This document shows positions 1 through 9,051 of a stretch of DNA of 64,000 nucleotides, in pieces. The DNA comes from Kurthia populi (lineage in GTDB: Bacteria > Bacillota > Bacilli > Bacillales_A > Planococcaceae): contig NZ_JBHUOR010000018.1 in NCBI RefSeq assembly GCF_042686175.1, positions 1 to 64,000 on the forward strand. Direction: 5' to 3'. The number at the start of each line of letters is the position of its first letter. Within the stretch, counting starts at the first letter, position 1. The notes beneath the pieces are model-generated. The model had not been told where the DNA came from and made no database searches. It worked only from the letters and a program-made list of their open reading frames with translations. The translations under genes were made by a program, and so were the position numbers.

Positions 1-20
1 AACGAATTAAGGCAAAATTA

Positions 21-53
21 AAAATGAGCCCGGTACAATACCGAACTCATTTT
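21..53. terminator. Hairpin terminator at the left edge
   Basis: A near-perfect inverted repeat: AAAATGAG at 21-28 pairs with CTCATTTT at 46-53, and CGGTA at 31-35 pairs with TACCG at 39-43. The A- and T-rich outer arms would allow termination in both directions. It probably ends a gene lying left of the window. Positions 54-220 hold no convincing gene. Confidence 0.7.
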
Positions 54-230
54 ATACAAGCTGCTTAAACAAAATAACCGTGTCTAACAATTAGGGGTCA
101 CTTCAGCAGTTGTCTTTGGAAGTGCTTTTTTAGTTAATGAACACTTACGATAGCTTAACGAAAATGAAAGCATGTCACAGCTAATTTTCGGGTATACTTA
201 AAGGGAATATAGAAACGATGAGGTGGCATG

Positions 231-914
231 ATGGCAGTGGATTTAACGGGGAAAACGATTTTAATAACAAGTGGTGGTACACTTGAAAAGTGGGATAAAG
301 TACGCGGTCATACAAATATGGCCACAGGAACAATGGGTACATATTTAGCAGAAGAAGCACAGAAACTTGGTGCGACAATTATTTATTTAAATGGCTATTT
401 TGCGAAGAAGCCAACGAATGATGACAATTTATTGCTCATTACTTTTGAGGGCATCGAAGACTTAGGCGAAAAAATCAAGCATTTCGTGACGACACAATCA
501 ATTGATGCCGTCATTATGGCTGCAGCGGGCAGTGACTGGCTTGTAGATGAAATTTTAGACCAACAAGGGCAGCCGGTTTTAGAAGCAGGAAAATTATCGA
601 GTGATGAACCACCAATCATTAAATTTAAAAAAGCACCTAAAATTTTACCGCAAATTAAAACGTGGAATGCAGACGTCACACTTGTCGGCTTTAAACTAGA
701 GGATGCGACAAATGAGGAGCTTGTAGCACGTGCAAAAAAACGCATGGACACATCGAAAGCCTCGTTTATGGTCGCTAATCAGTCCGGCTCATTATATACG
801 ACCGATGTCGATCATTATATTATTAATGAACAAGGTGACTATGAAATCTTTGCCGGCAAACGAGCTGCAGCGAAGGGTCTTATGGCGACGCTTGCAACGC
901 ATTTGAATCATTGA
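231..914 (+). CDS. coaB: Phosphopantothenate--cysteine ligase-like protein (stand-alone CoaB)
   Basis: The protein resembles the CoaB half of the CoaBC family, which joins cysteine to 4'-phosphopantothenate in coenzyme A synthesis. The N-terminal KTILITSGGTLEKWD stretch fits the nucleotide-binding start of this fold, and GFKLED near residue 155 matches the family's conserved GFxxE-type segment. About 227 residues equals the stand-alone CoaB form known from streptococci rather than the fused CoaBC of about 400. The ORF could open at 228, but the AGGTGG at 221-226 is better spaced from the ATG at 231. The gene overlaps the start of a DeoR remnant by a few bases. A separate CoaC is not seen here, and the cell may also carry a fused CoaBC elsewhere. 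Confidence 0.8.
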   Translation: MAVDLTGKTILITSGGTLEKWDKVRGHTNMATGTMGTYLAEEAQKLGATIIYLNGYFAKKPTNDDNLLLITFEGIEDLGEKIKHFVTTQSIDAVIMAAAGSDWLVDEILDQQGQPVLEAGKLSSDEPPIIKFKKAPKILPQIKTWNADVTLVGFKLEDATNEELVARAKKRMDTSKASFMVANQSGSLYTTDVDHYIINEQGDYEIFAGKRAAAKGLMATLATHLNH

Positions 915-1444
915 GACTGGGAGATAGTGGAACAAAACCGCTCCTAGGAGTAATAGAAGACAGTGATACAATCTTTTTAGATAGTGGCTCAACGACGCAT
1001 CCTTTAGCAAAATACATAAAAATGCGTCAACAAATCACTGTTGTAACGAACTCTTTACTCGTCGTCAATGAATTAGTTGATAGTGAAGTAGATGTTTTAT
1101 TAATCGGCGGCAAATTGCGACATTCAGAAAAATCCATCACGGCGTATGATATGCTTTTTCAATTTGATGCTTTAAATATTCAAAAAGCCTTTATTTGCAC
1201 TAGTGGGATTTCACTTGAAAATGGACTGTCTGATTATGATATCGATGAAATTCGAACGAGACGTCAAATTATGAAAAATAGTAAACAAACGTATGTATTA
1301 TGCGACCATTCGAAGTTTGAGCAAGATGTTACAATAAAAACATGTGATCTTCAAGAGCTTGAAGCGATTATTACAGATGCAGGTGTTGATGAAGAGGTAA
1401 GGAAACGCTTTAGTGAAGCGGGACATCGGATGATAATTGCCTAG
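911..1444 (+). pseudogene. DeoR-family regulator remnant lacking its DNA-binding domain
   Basis: The open frame encodes the sensor half of a DeoR-family sugar repressor: DTIFLDSGSTTHPLAKYI, then VVTNSLLVVNEL, LLIGGKLR, and a C-terminal YVLCDHSKF segment, all hallmarks of the DeoRC effector domain. The N-terminal winged helix-turn-helix of about 60-80 residues is missing. The only upstream start is a TTG overlapping the coaB stop, with no ribosome binding site. Family members are about 250 residues; this is at most 177. The simplest reading is a deletion that removed the front of a deoR-type gene and placed the rest against coaB. A surviving ligand-binding protein cannot be excluded but seems unlikely. 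Confidence 0.75.
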
Positions 1445-1449
1445 TAGAG

Positions 1450-1479
1450 AACCATCGTTTTAGCGAACGATGGTTTTTT
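1450..1479 (+). terminator. Rho-independent terminator
   Basis: AACCATCGTT (1450-1459) pairs perfectly with AACGATGGTT (1466-1475) around a six-base loop and is followed by a T run to 1479. It closes the coaB/deoR-remnant transcript. Confidence 0.9.
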
Positions 1480-1519
1480 CATCCCTAAATTCGCTATACT
1501 ACTAAAGGAGGTGAAAAAT

Positions 1520-2914
1520 ATGAAAAAATTTGCATGGCTTATGATACCAGCGCTTTTATTAGGAGCATGTCAGCAGGAAGAGCCGCAAAAAGCAGCTACA
1601 CCGACGACAAAGACACAAAAAGAAGAACCGCAGCTTCATTTGTCAAATAAGGAAAAGCAGCTACTCGCTGCCAAAGTGACGGAGCGAATGGGTGGACGTC
1701 CACTTGTGCGTGATAGTGAAGAGCAGTCGGGGGTGATGTATGCAGATTTACTTAATTTAAATGATTCAAAGCAAGAAGAACTTTATTTTTTGACGAAAAC
1801 ACCAACAGGCTATTTTGAGGAAATATGGGGACTTGTAGATGGGCAAGTTACACAGCTTTATAGTCAGATGATTCGTGTGACAAAAATGACCCAGCGCTCG
1901 CTTGTGACGCATAATGAGCATGTCTTTTTAGGAGCAACAATTGCTTATGAAAAAGATGGCTTAAAGCAGTTAAAAAGCACGTATCAGCATGTAGGTGACC
2001 AAAAATTAATACTAGATGAAGGTATACATATTGAATTACCACTTGGCTCAAATGAACCAACAGCGGCGAGTAAAAATTTAGTAACAGATGAGCCGGCAAC
2101 GCTTGCAGAGTATGAAGCGCTCGTAAAATCTTATAAGGTGACACAAACTTTATTAAAAAATGAACAAGGTGTCGTATCAATGGCCGTGCCGTTTAACGCA
2201 GCGAACGCTAAGCTAGATACTATTTATAAGCAGTTGACAGGAAAAACGTATCAGGTGAAGTCGAATGTGGCAACGATTTCGACCGAAGAGCAGCAAGAGC
2301 TGATGTCGAAGTTAGCCGCATTATCATTGTTCCATGAAAATCGGACATTGACTAATATGACAGATAAAGAACTATCACAATATGCGGCACATGATATTGT
2401 CAATGGCGCTTTGCGTTTTTTTGACGTTCATTTTACAGAGATAGCAGAGTCGGTGAAAACGATTGAGGGCTTTGTCTATATTGGCTATAACCGCAATGAA
2501 CTAGACCCTTTAATGGAGGAAATCTTTGGTCGTAGTGTAAGGTGGCAAAATGTGTCGCTGAAAAATTCTAAATTACCGCATGATTTAATTGTATCTAAAC
2601 AGTATATTTATTTACCGAAGCTAAAAAACGTACCGAAGGCGACATTGCCGGTTATTCAACATTTAGTGCCGATTTCAGCAGATGAATTTTATGTGGAATT
2701 GGCTTTTTATAAACTAGGAAACAATCCATTAGGATATACGGAAGATACTTTTTTAGTGCCTGAGCGGATGTGGTCTGAGGAGATGCGTCGAGCCGTTCAA
2801 CGAAGCAAACCGAAAAAGGGCTATGCGCTCGTGAAAAAAGACGATACCTTGCAAATTGAAAAAATTATTTTTGATGAAACACTATCATATAATGAATTAA
2901 TAAATACTCGCTAG
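1520..2914 (+). CDS. Large lipoprotein of unknown function
   Basis: The ATG at 1520 follows a strong AAAGGAGGTG site, so the upstream in-frame GTG at 1511 is not needed. A short signal peptide ends in the lipobox LLGAC, predicting lipid attachment at the cysteine and display on the outer face of the membrane. A charged linker rich in Q, E, K and T follows, then about 420 residues of mixed alpha/beta sequence that I do not recognise. No catalytic motif is evident. It stands alone, with a terminator on each side. It could be a surface sensor or binding protein; the sequence does not say which. Confidence 0.8.
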   Translation: MKKFAWLMIPALLLGACQQEEPQKAATPTTKTQKEEPQLHLSNKEKQLLAAKVTERMGGRPLVRDSEEQSGVMYADLLNLNDSKQEELYFLTKTPTGYFEEIWGLVDGQVTQLYSQMIRVTKMTQRSLVTHNEHVFLGATIAYEKDGLKQLKSTYQHVGDQKLILDEGIHIELPLGSNEPTAASKNLVTDEPATLAEYEALVKSYKVTQTLLKNEQGVVSMAVPFNAANAKLDTIYKQLTGKTYQVKSNVATISTEEQQELMSKLAALSLFHENRTLTNMTDKELSQYAAHDIVNGALRFFDVHFTEIAESVKTIEGFVYIGYNRNELDPLMEEIFGRSVRWQNVSLKNSKLPHDLIVSKQYIYLPKLKNVPKATLPVIQHLVPISADEFYVELAFYKLGNNPLGYTEDTFLVPERMWSEEMRRAVQRSKPKKGYALVKKDDTLQIEKIIFDETLSYNELINTR

Positions 2915-2931
2915 TCTATATAGAATAAAAA

Positions 2932-2957
2932 AACAGCGCCATTTAGCGTTGTTTTTT
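2932..2957. terminator. Bidirectional terminator between convergent genes
   Basis: AACAGCG (2932-2938) pairs with CGTTGTT (2947-2953) with one G-U pair. A tracts on the left and T tracts on the right let it end both the lipoprotein gene and the minus-strand Mga-like gene, whose stop lies within it. Confidence 0.7.
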
Positions 2958-4370
2958 ATTTATGCTTTCTTCAAACAATTTTTCGATTTGCAGTAAATCA
3001 TTTGCAGGTAATTGAGACCGAATAAAAACGGTTGGTTTTGCACTGTTTAATTGTATTCGTGAACAAATAATATTAACATCTGCTTCTTCCACAGTATCAA
3101 CAAACGCTAATAAAAATCGACCTTTAAAATGCGTTTGTAAAAATTGTTTTGCATATTGTTGGTAAAGTAATGAGAAGTCACAGAAAAAATAAATTCGGAT
3201 TGTTGGAATAAAGCTATCTATTGGGATTAAAACGTTACACAATGTTAAGTGTACTGCACGGAAATGGTCAGATTCACACATTTCCATGGCGGTAGAATAA
3301 CTTTCCCATAGTGTATTAAAACGTTCCATATATAATGGGGAAATCGTTTCTAACCGTTCAAAGTCGATTGAATTAAATGTCGCAACAAGCCAGTAATCAA
3401 TATGGAATAGCTGACTTGCAATATAGTTTTTATAAAGTGTAGCGCTGACAAACTGTTGCTCGTGAGTAGTTAACGGGCGAAATTGTGCTTCAAATTGTTC
3501 AATCCACAGTTGCAAAGAGACCGTCTCTTTTGAAAATTGATGGTAAAGCGGGGCATAGTCAATGACAGATTCTAAATTAATAATATCAAACGTATCATAG
3601 ACCAATAATAAAATGCGCCAATCATCATCTGTCCAATTTTCTAAAAAAGGAGGACGAGCAGGAATAGAAGCCGCATAAAATAGTTGTTGCTCCTGTTCGG
3701 TCAAGTCAACATGCTTGAACAAGCGTCTTTCTGTTAGAAGTATAGATAAGGAAAGGGTTTGAAGGCTTTCTTGTACATAAGGAATTTGTAAGTAATCAAA
3801 AATCTTTGAGGTACGTTCTATATAAAAAGAAACATTTTCTAAATTTGGTATAAGTGGTAATGTTCGATGAGAAGAGAAGAGAAAAATTGTCCCGAGTATA
3901 CGAATTTTATGTTCAGGTCCTTCAACTGATAAGGTAGAACCACATGAAAAATGGAGTCCGTAAACAGTCATATAACCATTGATTTCTTTTATCTTTCGAC
4001 GCAACTTCGACTCGCTAATATGGACAGCTTCACAAAAATCATATGTATCAATGGATTTATGTAAAAAAGTCTGCATAAAAACTTCATATGCTAATTCTCT
4101 TGAATAAATATAATCAACATAATTTTGTGTATGAATCGTATGACGAATAAAACGTATGCCATGATGCTTATGAATAATAAATTCTGCTTCATCAGGCTGA
4201 TAAATTTCTTCAACTTCAGCTTTAAGTTCACGGCACATTTTTTTAATTGTTTCTACACTAGCATAGGCAAGTTTACTCGCTAAAAATTGGCTAGATACAA
4301 AGTCATCTTGCTTATCAAGTAGTTCAATAAGATCTTTTTTTAACCATGTTGCCTTCGAAATGCCAAACAT
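2943..4370 (-). CDS. Mga/AtxA-like transcriptional regulator
   Basis: The length (475 residues from the chosen start) and layout fit the Mga/AtxA family: an N-terminal helix-turn-helix (FVSSQFLASKLAYASVETIKKM), a second Mga-type HTH around residues 85-150 (FCEAVHISESKLRRKIKEIN), then a long helical PRD-like region and a C-terminal EIIB-like part. Such proteins activate surface or virulence genes, with activity tuned by PTS-type phosphorylation in some members. The ORF can extend to a TTG at 4388, but GGAGG sits inside that extension, eight bases before the ATG at 4370, which fixes the start there. It is divergent from the SH3-like gene at 4505, a possible target, though this is only positional inference. 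Confidence 0.75.
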   Translation of the reverse strand: MFGISKATWLKKDLIELLDKQDDFVSSQFLASKLAYASVETIKKMCRELKAEVEEIYQPDEAEFIIHKHHGIRFIRHTIHTQNYVDYIYSRELAYEVFMQTFLHKSIDTYDFCEAVHISESKLRRKIKEINGYMTVYGLHFSCGSTLSVEGPEHKIRILGTIFLFSSHRTLPLIPNLENVSFYIERTSKIFDYLQIPYVQESLQTLSLSILLTERRLFKHVDLTEQEQQLFYAASIPARPPFLENWTDDDWRILLLVYDTFDIINLESVIDYAPLYHQFSKETVSLQLWIEQFEAQFRPLTTHEQQFVSATLYKNYIASQLFHIDYWLVATFNSIDFERLETISPLYMERFNTLWESYSTAMEMCESDHFRAVHLTLCNVLIPIDSFIPTIRIYFFCDFSLLYQQYAKQFLQTHFKGRFLLAFVDTVEEADVNIICSRIQLNSAKPTVFIRSQLPANDLLQIEKLFEESINKKQR

Positions 4371-4504
4371 TTGGGCTACCTCCTTCAACTTTTTATTTAC
4401 TGAGGAACAAAAGCTGACTTAGTAAAGTACTCTTATTTTACTATAAAATAGAATGTAACAGGATATAGAATTTAGAAAATTCTTAACAAATAGGAGGGGA
4501 CAAT

Positions 4505-4960
4505 GTGATTGCAATCGTGCAACCAATTTATGTCGCGAAGATAAAGAGAGCCAATGAGCCCATTTGGAAAGATCTTATTTGTCAAAACAGTTACCAATCA
4601 GAGGATTATATGGGAGAGTGTTTTTACGTATATGAAGAACGAGTACATCAGGGAAATCGTTTTTTTTCGTTGCAGCGCACGATGATTAGTGAACCAATTG
4701 GTTGGATGAATGAGAAAAGTTTGATGCTTTCAGCGTATGTCGAATTACCAAAATCTGAACATATTTATCATTTTTCAGGAACAGGCATGTGTTATACACA
4801 TCCCAATGGTGGCCGCATGGATCAATTGTATCCAGCACTTCATATTTTTGAAGGGCAAGCTTTTTTACCACTTGAAACAGTGAAAATCGGCAATAATATT
4901 TGGCATCGAGGCAAAATAGGTGATACAAGTGCATGGGTTCAAGCTACTCATTTAATCTAA
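4505..4960 (+). CDS. Small protein with GW/SH3-like character
   Basis: A 151-residue protein started by GTG at 4505 behind AGGAGGGG. An overlapping ATG at 4503 runs straight into a stop. It has two segments ending in motifs like the GW modules of cell-wall-binding proteins (SEPIGWMNEKSL and DTSAWVQATHLI) and is rich in aromatics. No signal peptide is visible, so surface location is unsupported. It lies divergent to an Mga-like regulator and ends before a strong terminator. The GW-like reading rests on pattern resemblance only. Confidence 0.55.
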   Translation: MIAIVQPIYVAKIKRANEPIWKDLICQNSYQSEDYMGECFYVYEERVHQGNRFFSLQRTMISEPIGWMNEKSLMLSAYVELPKSEHIYHFSGTGMCYTHPNGGRMDQLYPALHIFEGQAFLPLETVKIGNNIWHRGKIGDTSAWVQATHLI

Positions 4961-5014
4961 TTTTTAGTGCTTGCTAGTCTATATAAAATAAAATATATTT
5001 GTAAATAATCATTT

Positions 5015-5070
5015 ATAGCGAAAAGAGAGGGTTTACTCCGCCGGTGGACGTTCTCTTTTCGCTATATTTT
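5015..5070 (+). terminator. Long-stem terminator
   Basis: ATAGCGAAAAGAGA (5015-5028) pairs with TCTCTTTTCGCTAT (5052-5065), with an inner GC-rich hairpin and a short trailing T run. It ends the 4505-4960 gene. Confidence 0.75.
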
Positions 5071-5137
5071 TATGAGGCACAATTTTTGACTTTGAAAACC
5101 GATAAGTTTACTTTTATATGGAAGGAGTGATGAATTA

Positions 5138-6229
5138 ATGACTTATTTAACACCATTTACATTCAATAACGGCGTGACATTACGTAATCGCTATGTGATG
5201 GCACCGATGACAACCTATTCTGCAAATGCAGATGATACGGTTTCAGATGAAGAAATTGCGTATTACAAGGAGCGCTCATATGGCGTTGGGGCAGTCGTGA
5301 CAGCTTGTACATATGTCATTGCAAATGGGAAAGGCTTCCCAGGACAAATTGCGGCTCATACGGATGCTTATATTCCTAGTCTTTCAAAAATAGCTTCAGC
5401 GATTCACGAAGGTGGTTCAAAAGCGATTTTACAAATTTACCATGGTGGACGCCAAGCAGTACGTGAATTAGTACCAAATGGTGATGTCGTTAGCGCGAGT
5501 GATACAGTAGCGGCAGATGGTGGCAGTGCGCGTGCGTTAACAATTGATGAGATTCACGACATCATTCAAGCATTTGGTGAAACGACACGCCGCGCGATTG
5601 AAGCAGGCTTTGACGGCGTTGAGATTCATGGTGCGAATACGTATTTATTACAGCAATTTTTCTCAGGCTTTACGAATCAGCGCAACGATGTGTATGGTGG
5701 TTCTGTTGAAAAACGTATGCGCTTCCCATTAGAGGTTGTAGCAGAAGTGAATCGCGTAAAGGCTCGCTATGCAGACAAACAATTTATCGTAGGATATCGT
5801 TTTAGTCCAGAAGAGCCTGAAGAGCAGGGGATTACAATGGATGAGACGATTCAATTAGTAGATCGCTTAGCAGATGCGGGATTAGATTATTTGCATATTT
5901 CACTAGGTGATTTCCGTGCGAACGCGCGTCGTTATAGCGGTGAAAAAGAAAATCGTATTCAAATCCTGCATCGTGTCATTCGTGGTCGCGTACCGTTTAT
6001 CGGTGTAGGCTCTATTTATTCAAAACAAGATGCACAACAAGCAAGTGAGACTGGCGCAGAGCTACTAGCGCTTGGACGTGAGCTGTTAATTGAGCCACAT
6101 TGGGTTGAAAAAATTGCAGCAGGAGAAGAGGTTATTACGGAAATGGATATGACGCGTGATAATGTCATTCCTGGACCGTTAATGGATATGATGAAATTAC
6201 GTCAAGGCTGGGTTCCGGGCGTCAAATAA
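5138..6229 (+). CDS. NADH-dependent flavin oxidoreductase, old yellow enzyme family
   Basis: A 363-residue TIM-barrel flavoenzyme. Family marks in order: LRNRYVMAPMTTY near residue 17, ILQIYHGGRQ near 100, EIHGANTYLLQQFFS with the following YGGSVEKRMRF around 160-195 (FMN and substrate site), and GVGSIYS then LALGRELL (phosphate-binding loops) in the last third. Members reduce activated double bonds using NAD(P)H. The set resembles B. subtilis YqiG-type enzymes. AAGGAGTGATG precedes the ATG. It is a single-gene unit followed by dispersed element A, which can also act as its terminator. Confidence 0.9.
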   Translation: MTYLTPFTFNNGVTLRNRYVMAPMTTYSANADDTVSDEEIAYYKERSYGVGAVVTACTYVIANGKGFPGQIAAHTDAYIPSLSKIASAIHEGGSKAILQIYHGGRQAVRELVPNGDVVSASDTVAADGGSARALTIDEIHDIIQAFGETTRRAIEAGFDGVEIHGANTYLLQQFFSGFTNQRNDVYGGSVEKRMRFPLEVVAEVNRVKARYADKQFIVGYRFSPEEPEEQGITMDETIQLVDRLADAGLDYLHISLGDFRANARRYSGEKENRIQILHRVIRGRVPFIGVGSIYSKQDAQQASETGAELLALGRELLIEPHWVEKIAAGEEVITEMDMTRDNVIPGPLMDMMKLRQGWVPGVK

Positions 6230-6234
6230 ATATA

Positions 6235-6361
6235 AAAAGAGACTTTGACATATTTTCATATAAGCATAAGAAAAACCGGAATTGCGCGGTGGCGCGGTTC
6301 CGGTTTTTCGTTGCGAACGTTAAAAAAGGAGAATGACGTGTTTTGGCCGAGTCTCTTTTTT
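6235..6361. repeat. Dispersed intergenic palindromic element, copy A
   Basis: The ends are inverted (AAAAAGAGACT near 6235 against AGTCTCTTTTT near 6350-6360). A central hairpin is built from AAAAACCGGAA (6271-6281) and TTCCGGTTTTT (6297-6307). Three related copies occur at 15612, 22280 and 30852. It sits between convergent genes and may act as a terminator for both. Confidence 0.85.
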
Positions 6362-6365
6362 TATA

Positions 6366-7826
6366 TTATTTCTTTTCTTCGTTTTTCTTTACCCAATAAT
6401 CAGCGTTTTTGATACCAAGTTTGATTGGATCAAATGTAGGATCTTTACCTTCTTTTTTCTGTTGTTCATAGTCTTTTAAAGCAATTAATGTTGGCTTCAC
6501 TAAGAATAGTAAGGCGATAACGTTTACCCAAACCATTAGGCCAAGACCGATATCACCGAGCGTCCAAGCAGCCGTTGATGTTTTTACAGAACCATAGTAT
6601 AGCCCGATTAAGAAAATTAATTGCATAAAGATAATCGCAATTTTTAATTTTTTACCTTCTAGGAAGTACGCTAAGTTTGTTTCGGCAATATAGTAGTATG
6701 CCATGATTGTTGTGAAGGCAAAGAAGAATAATGCAATCGCAACGAAACCAGCACCAAATCCTGCAAGAGGGAATGCGTGCTCAAGTGCTGCCTGTGTATA
6801 GGCCGTACCCGCTTCTACACCTGGAATATGTTCAACAATAAATTCACCCGCTTTTGGACCCGACTCATAGGCTACATTGTATTGACCTGTGAATAGAATA
6901 ATGAAAGCTGTTGCGGTACATACTAAGAATGTATCAAAGTAGATTGAGAATGCTTGTACAAGACCTTGTTTAACAGGGTGAGATACCTCTGCAGCAGCGG
7001 CGTGGTGAGGGCCAGTACCTTGACCAGCCTCATTGGCATAAATACCACGTTTTACACCCCATGCGATGGCAGCACCAAGAATTCCGCCAAACATTTCATT
7101 GGCACCAAATGCACTTGAGAAAATTAAACCAAATACAGTTGGAATTTGATCAACATTTAAAATGATAATAATAAGTGCGATTAAAATATAGGCACCTGCC
7201 ATAAATGGTACGATAATTGAAGCAACTGTTGCGATACGTTTTACGCCACCAACAATAATGATACCAATAAAGATAACTAAGAAAGTACCTGACACCCAGG
7301 CAGGAATATTAAAGGCATTATTCATTGCGTCTGCAATTGAATTTGATTGTACAGTAGGCATTAAAATCGCCATTGCTAGTACACCAACAACTGCAAAAAC
7401 CATCCCTAACCACTTCTTGCCTGAAAATTTATGAATGTAGTAGGCAGGACCACCACGATAAATACCGTTTTTCTCCTCTTTATAAATTTGAGCAAGCGTC
7501 GACTCTACATATGCCGTTGCGGCACCGATAAAACCAAGTACCCACATCCAGAAGATTGCCCCAGGGCCACCGAACGCGATTGCTGTTGCGGTACCCGCGA
7601 TGTTACCTACACCAATACGGCCAGATAATGCCATTGCCATCGCTTCAAATGATGAAACACCAGCTGATGATTTTTCTCCTTTAGCCAATTGCACGAACAT
7701 GTCTTTGAAGAAGCGAACCTGCACAAAACGTGTCATAAACGTAAAAATTAAACCAACAATTAAAATACCGTAAATCATGACAGGGCTCCAAAGCCAGTTA
7801 TTGACTGTCGTTAACATTTCCTCCAT
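6366..7826 (-). CDS. Alanine/glycine:cation symporter (AGCS family)
   Basis: A 486-residue integral membrane protein with about 11 hydrophobic segments. AGCS-family marks include the early segment MAMALSGRIGVGNIAGTATA, the GGPGAIFWMW stretch, ITPTV-like helices and GIYANEAGQGTGPHHAAAA near residue 265, the family signature loop. Members import alanine or glycine with sodium or protons. SD-type GAGGTGATG lies just before the ATG at 7826. It is a single-gene unit whose stop codon almost touches repeat element A. No riboswitch-like fold was recognised in the leader. Substrate choice cannot be read from the sequence. Confidence 0.92.
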   Translation of the reverse strand: MEEMLTTVNNWLWSPVMIYGILIVGLIFTFMTRFVQVRFFKDMFVQLAKGEKSSAGVSSFEAMAMALSGRIGVGNIAGTATAIAFGGPGAIFWMWVLGFIGAATAYVESTLAQIYKEEKNGIYRGGPAYYIHKFSGKKWLGMVFAVVGVLAMAILMPTVQSNSIADAMNNAFNIPAWVSGTFLVIFIGIIIVGGVKRIATVASIIVPFMAGAYILIALIIIILNVDQIPTVFGLIFSSAFGANEMFGGILGAAIAWGVKRGIYANEAGQGTGPHHAAAAEVSHPVKQGLVQAFSIYFDTFLVCTATAFIILFTGQYNVAYESGPKAGEFIVEHIPGVEAGTAYTQAALEHAFPLAGFGAGFVAIALFFFAFTTIMAYYYIAETNLAYFLEGKKLKIAIIFMQLIFLIGLYYGSVKTSTAAWTLGDIGLGLMVWVNVIALLFLVKPTLIALKDYEQQKKEGKDPTFDPIKLGIKNADYWVKKNEEKK

Positions 7827-7865
7827 AACATCACCTCTTTTATAAAATTATTCTTTCTGCATATT

Positions 7866-7894
7866 ATTATATTCTGACAATTCATAACATTCAA
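7866..7894 (-). promoter_or_regulatory. Sigma-A-type promoter for the AGCS symporter
   Basis: Read on the minus strand: TTGAAT (7889-7894), a 17-base spacer, then TATAAT (7866-7871), about 40 bases ahead of the symporter ATG. Confidence 0.7.
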
Positions 7895-8078
7895 TACAAT
7901 TTTAGCATGAAAATCATAACCAGGTAAAAGTATCCAATATATTAGATGCTTTAAAGCATTGATATTAAAGAGAAAACGAAGTATTTTAGAGCATCTGTTT
8001 CAAATAAATATTTTTTGTGAAAAATAAATTGTTATTTGAAAAAGAATATTGTAGAAAAATGACTAATTGGATGAAATC

Positions 8079-8105
8079 AAAAAAAGAGCTACTTTTTCGT
8101 AGCTC
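8079..8105 (-). terminator. Terminator of the small gene at 8115
   Basis: GAGCTAC (8086-8092) pairs with GTAGCTC (8099-8105); on the minus strand a T run follows. Confidence 0.85.
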
Positions 8106-8114
8106 CTGTCAGAC

Positions 8115-8351
8115 TTATGCATAATTTTCTAAAAATGCATGGCCCGCTTCTGTAACCGTTACATCACCGACACCAAATGTAACCTCACAATTTCCATCCG
8201 TCAACATGCTTGAAATACCAATTACATAATGATGTTGCTTTGCTTGTTGAATGGCCTCATGCATTTGCGCGTCATTTAATGTATTTTCCCATTTTGTATA
8301 ATCCCGATTAAAGCGTGCTAGATCTTGAAGTAGTGCATAAAGATGGTCCAT
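8115..8351 (-). CDS. Small hypothetical protein, possible winged-helix fold
   Basis: The frame is open to 8501, but GGAAGGAGGGG directly precedes the ATG at 8351, giving 78 residues. The C-terminal VTVTEAGHAFLENYA resembles the wing-end LTEKGxxFLEN pattern of YjcQ-like winged-helix proteins, so a nucleic-acid-binding or adaptor role is possible. No other motif is visible. It is transcribed divergently from the tetR/SMR operon and has its own terminator. Confidence 0.55.
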   Translation of the reverse strand: MDHLYALLQDLARFNRDYTKWENTLNDAQMHEAIQQAKQHHYVIGISSMLTDGNCEVTFGVGDVTVTEAGHAFLENYA

Positions 8352-8424
8352 CAGAACCCCTCCTTCCGTTATCGTCTTTATCATACGCCAGTGAGCAATA
8401 AAATTAAAAAAATAAGCCCCTTTC

Positions 8425-8479
8425 TTTACAAAAATAATCGAGGGTGCTATGATAAATCTATAAACTGACGAACGTTCGT
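8425..8479 (+). promoter_or_regulatory. Promoter and palindromic operator of the tetR-SMR operon
   Basis: TTTACA (8425-8430), 17-base spacer, TATGAT (8448-8453), then the perfect palindrome ACGAACGTTCGT at 8468-8479, just downstream of the expected start point. A dyad in this place ahead of a tetR gene is the usual layout for autorepression. Confidence 0.75.
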
Positions 8480-8494
8480 AAGGGAGATGATGAA

Positions 8495-9040
8495 ATGACA
8501 CAGCAAGATATTATGAATGCAGGATTACGTAATTTTGCAGAGCATGGCTATGAAGGGGCTTCAATGGCGATGATTGCGGAGACAGTAGGCATTAAAAAAC
8601 AATCGATTTATACGCATTTTAAAAATAAGGATGCGTTGTTTTTAGCTGTATGTGAGGAATGCATTACACAGGAAATGAATTTTATCCAATCTGTCATTGA
8701 AACACAAACAGATTATAAGCAATTGTTTGAGCGTTATATTATACGTTATCAGGAAAATGATGCGACGAAGTTTTGGCTGCGTATGATGTTCTTTCCACCA
8801 CAGCATTTGTACACAGAAGTGATGGATGGGGTATACCGCTATTTAGATGCTATAGAGGAACTTGTAACGGAAATGTTTAGGGTGTCGGAGGTAGTGACAA
8901 ACGAAGTAGCGCCAGCGGTTATGGCGCAAGCTTACTTGGCAATCTTAGATAGTATGTTTGTTGAATTATTATATGGTGATGCCAGTCGTGCAACGCGTCG
9001 TCTAGAAGCCGCATACACGATTTTTGAACGTGGCATTTAG
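8495..9040 (+). CDS. TetR/AcrR-family repressor
   Basis: A 181-residue TetR-type protein. Its N-terminal helix-turn-helix reads GYEGASMAMIAETVGIKKQSIYTHFKNK in family pattern (split here: residues about 18-46), followed by a helical ligand domain. It is the first gene of an operon with two SMR exporters, so the likely role is repression of the exporters with relief by a cationic ligand. The stop lies 11 bases before the first SMR start. The ATG at 8495 follows AGGGAGATGATG. Confidence 0.9.
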   Translation: MTQQDIMNAGLRNFAEHGYEGASMAMIAETVGIKKQSIYTHFKNKDALFLAVCEECITQEMNFIQSVIETQTDYKQLFERYIIRYQENDATKFWLRMMFFPPQHLYTEVMDGVYRYLDAIEELVTEMFRVSEVVTNEVAPAVMAQAYLAILDSMFVELLYGDASRATRRLEAAYTIFERGI

Positions 9041-9051
9041 GAGGAGAAAAA

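Noticed and set aside
4371..4388. Upstream TTG start for the Mga-like regulator
   Set aside because: The extension contains the GGAGG ribosome site that serves the ATG at 4370.
7827..8078. Riboswitch in the leader of the alanine/glycine symporter
   Set aside because: A promoter lies only about 40 bases from the ATG, leaving no room for an aptamer, and no glycine-riboswitch-like pattern was seen.
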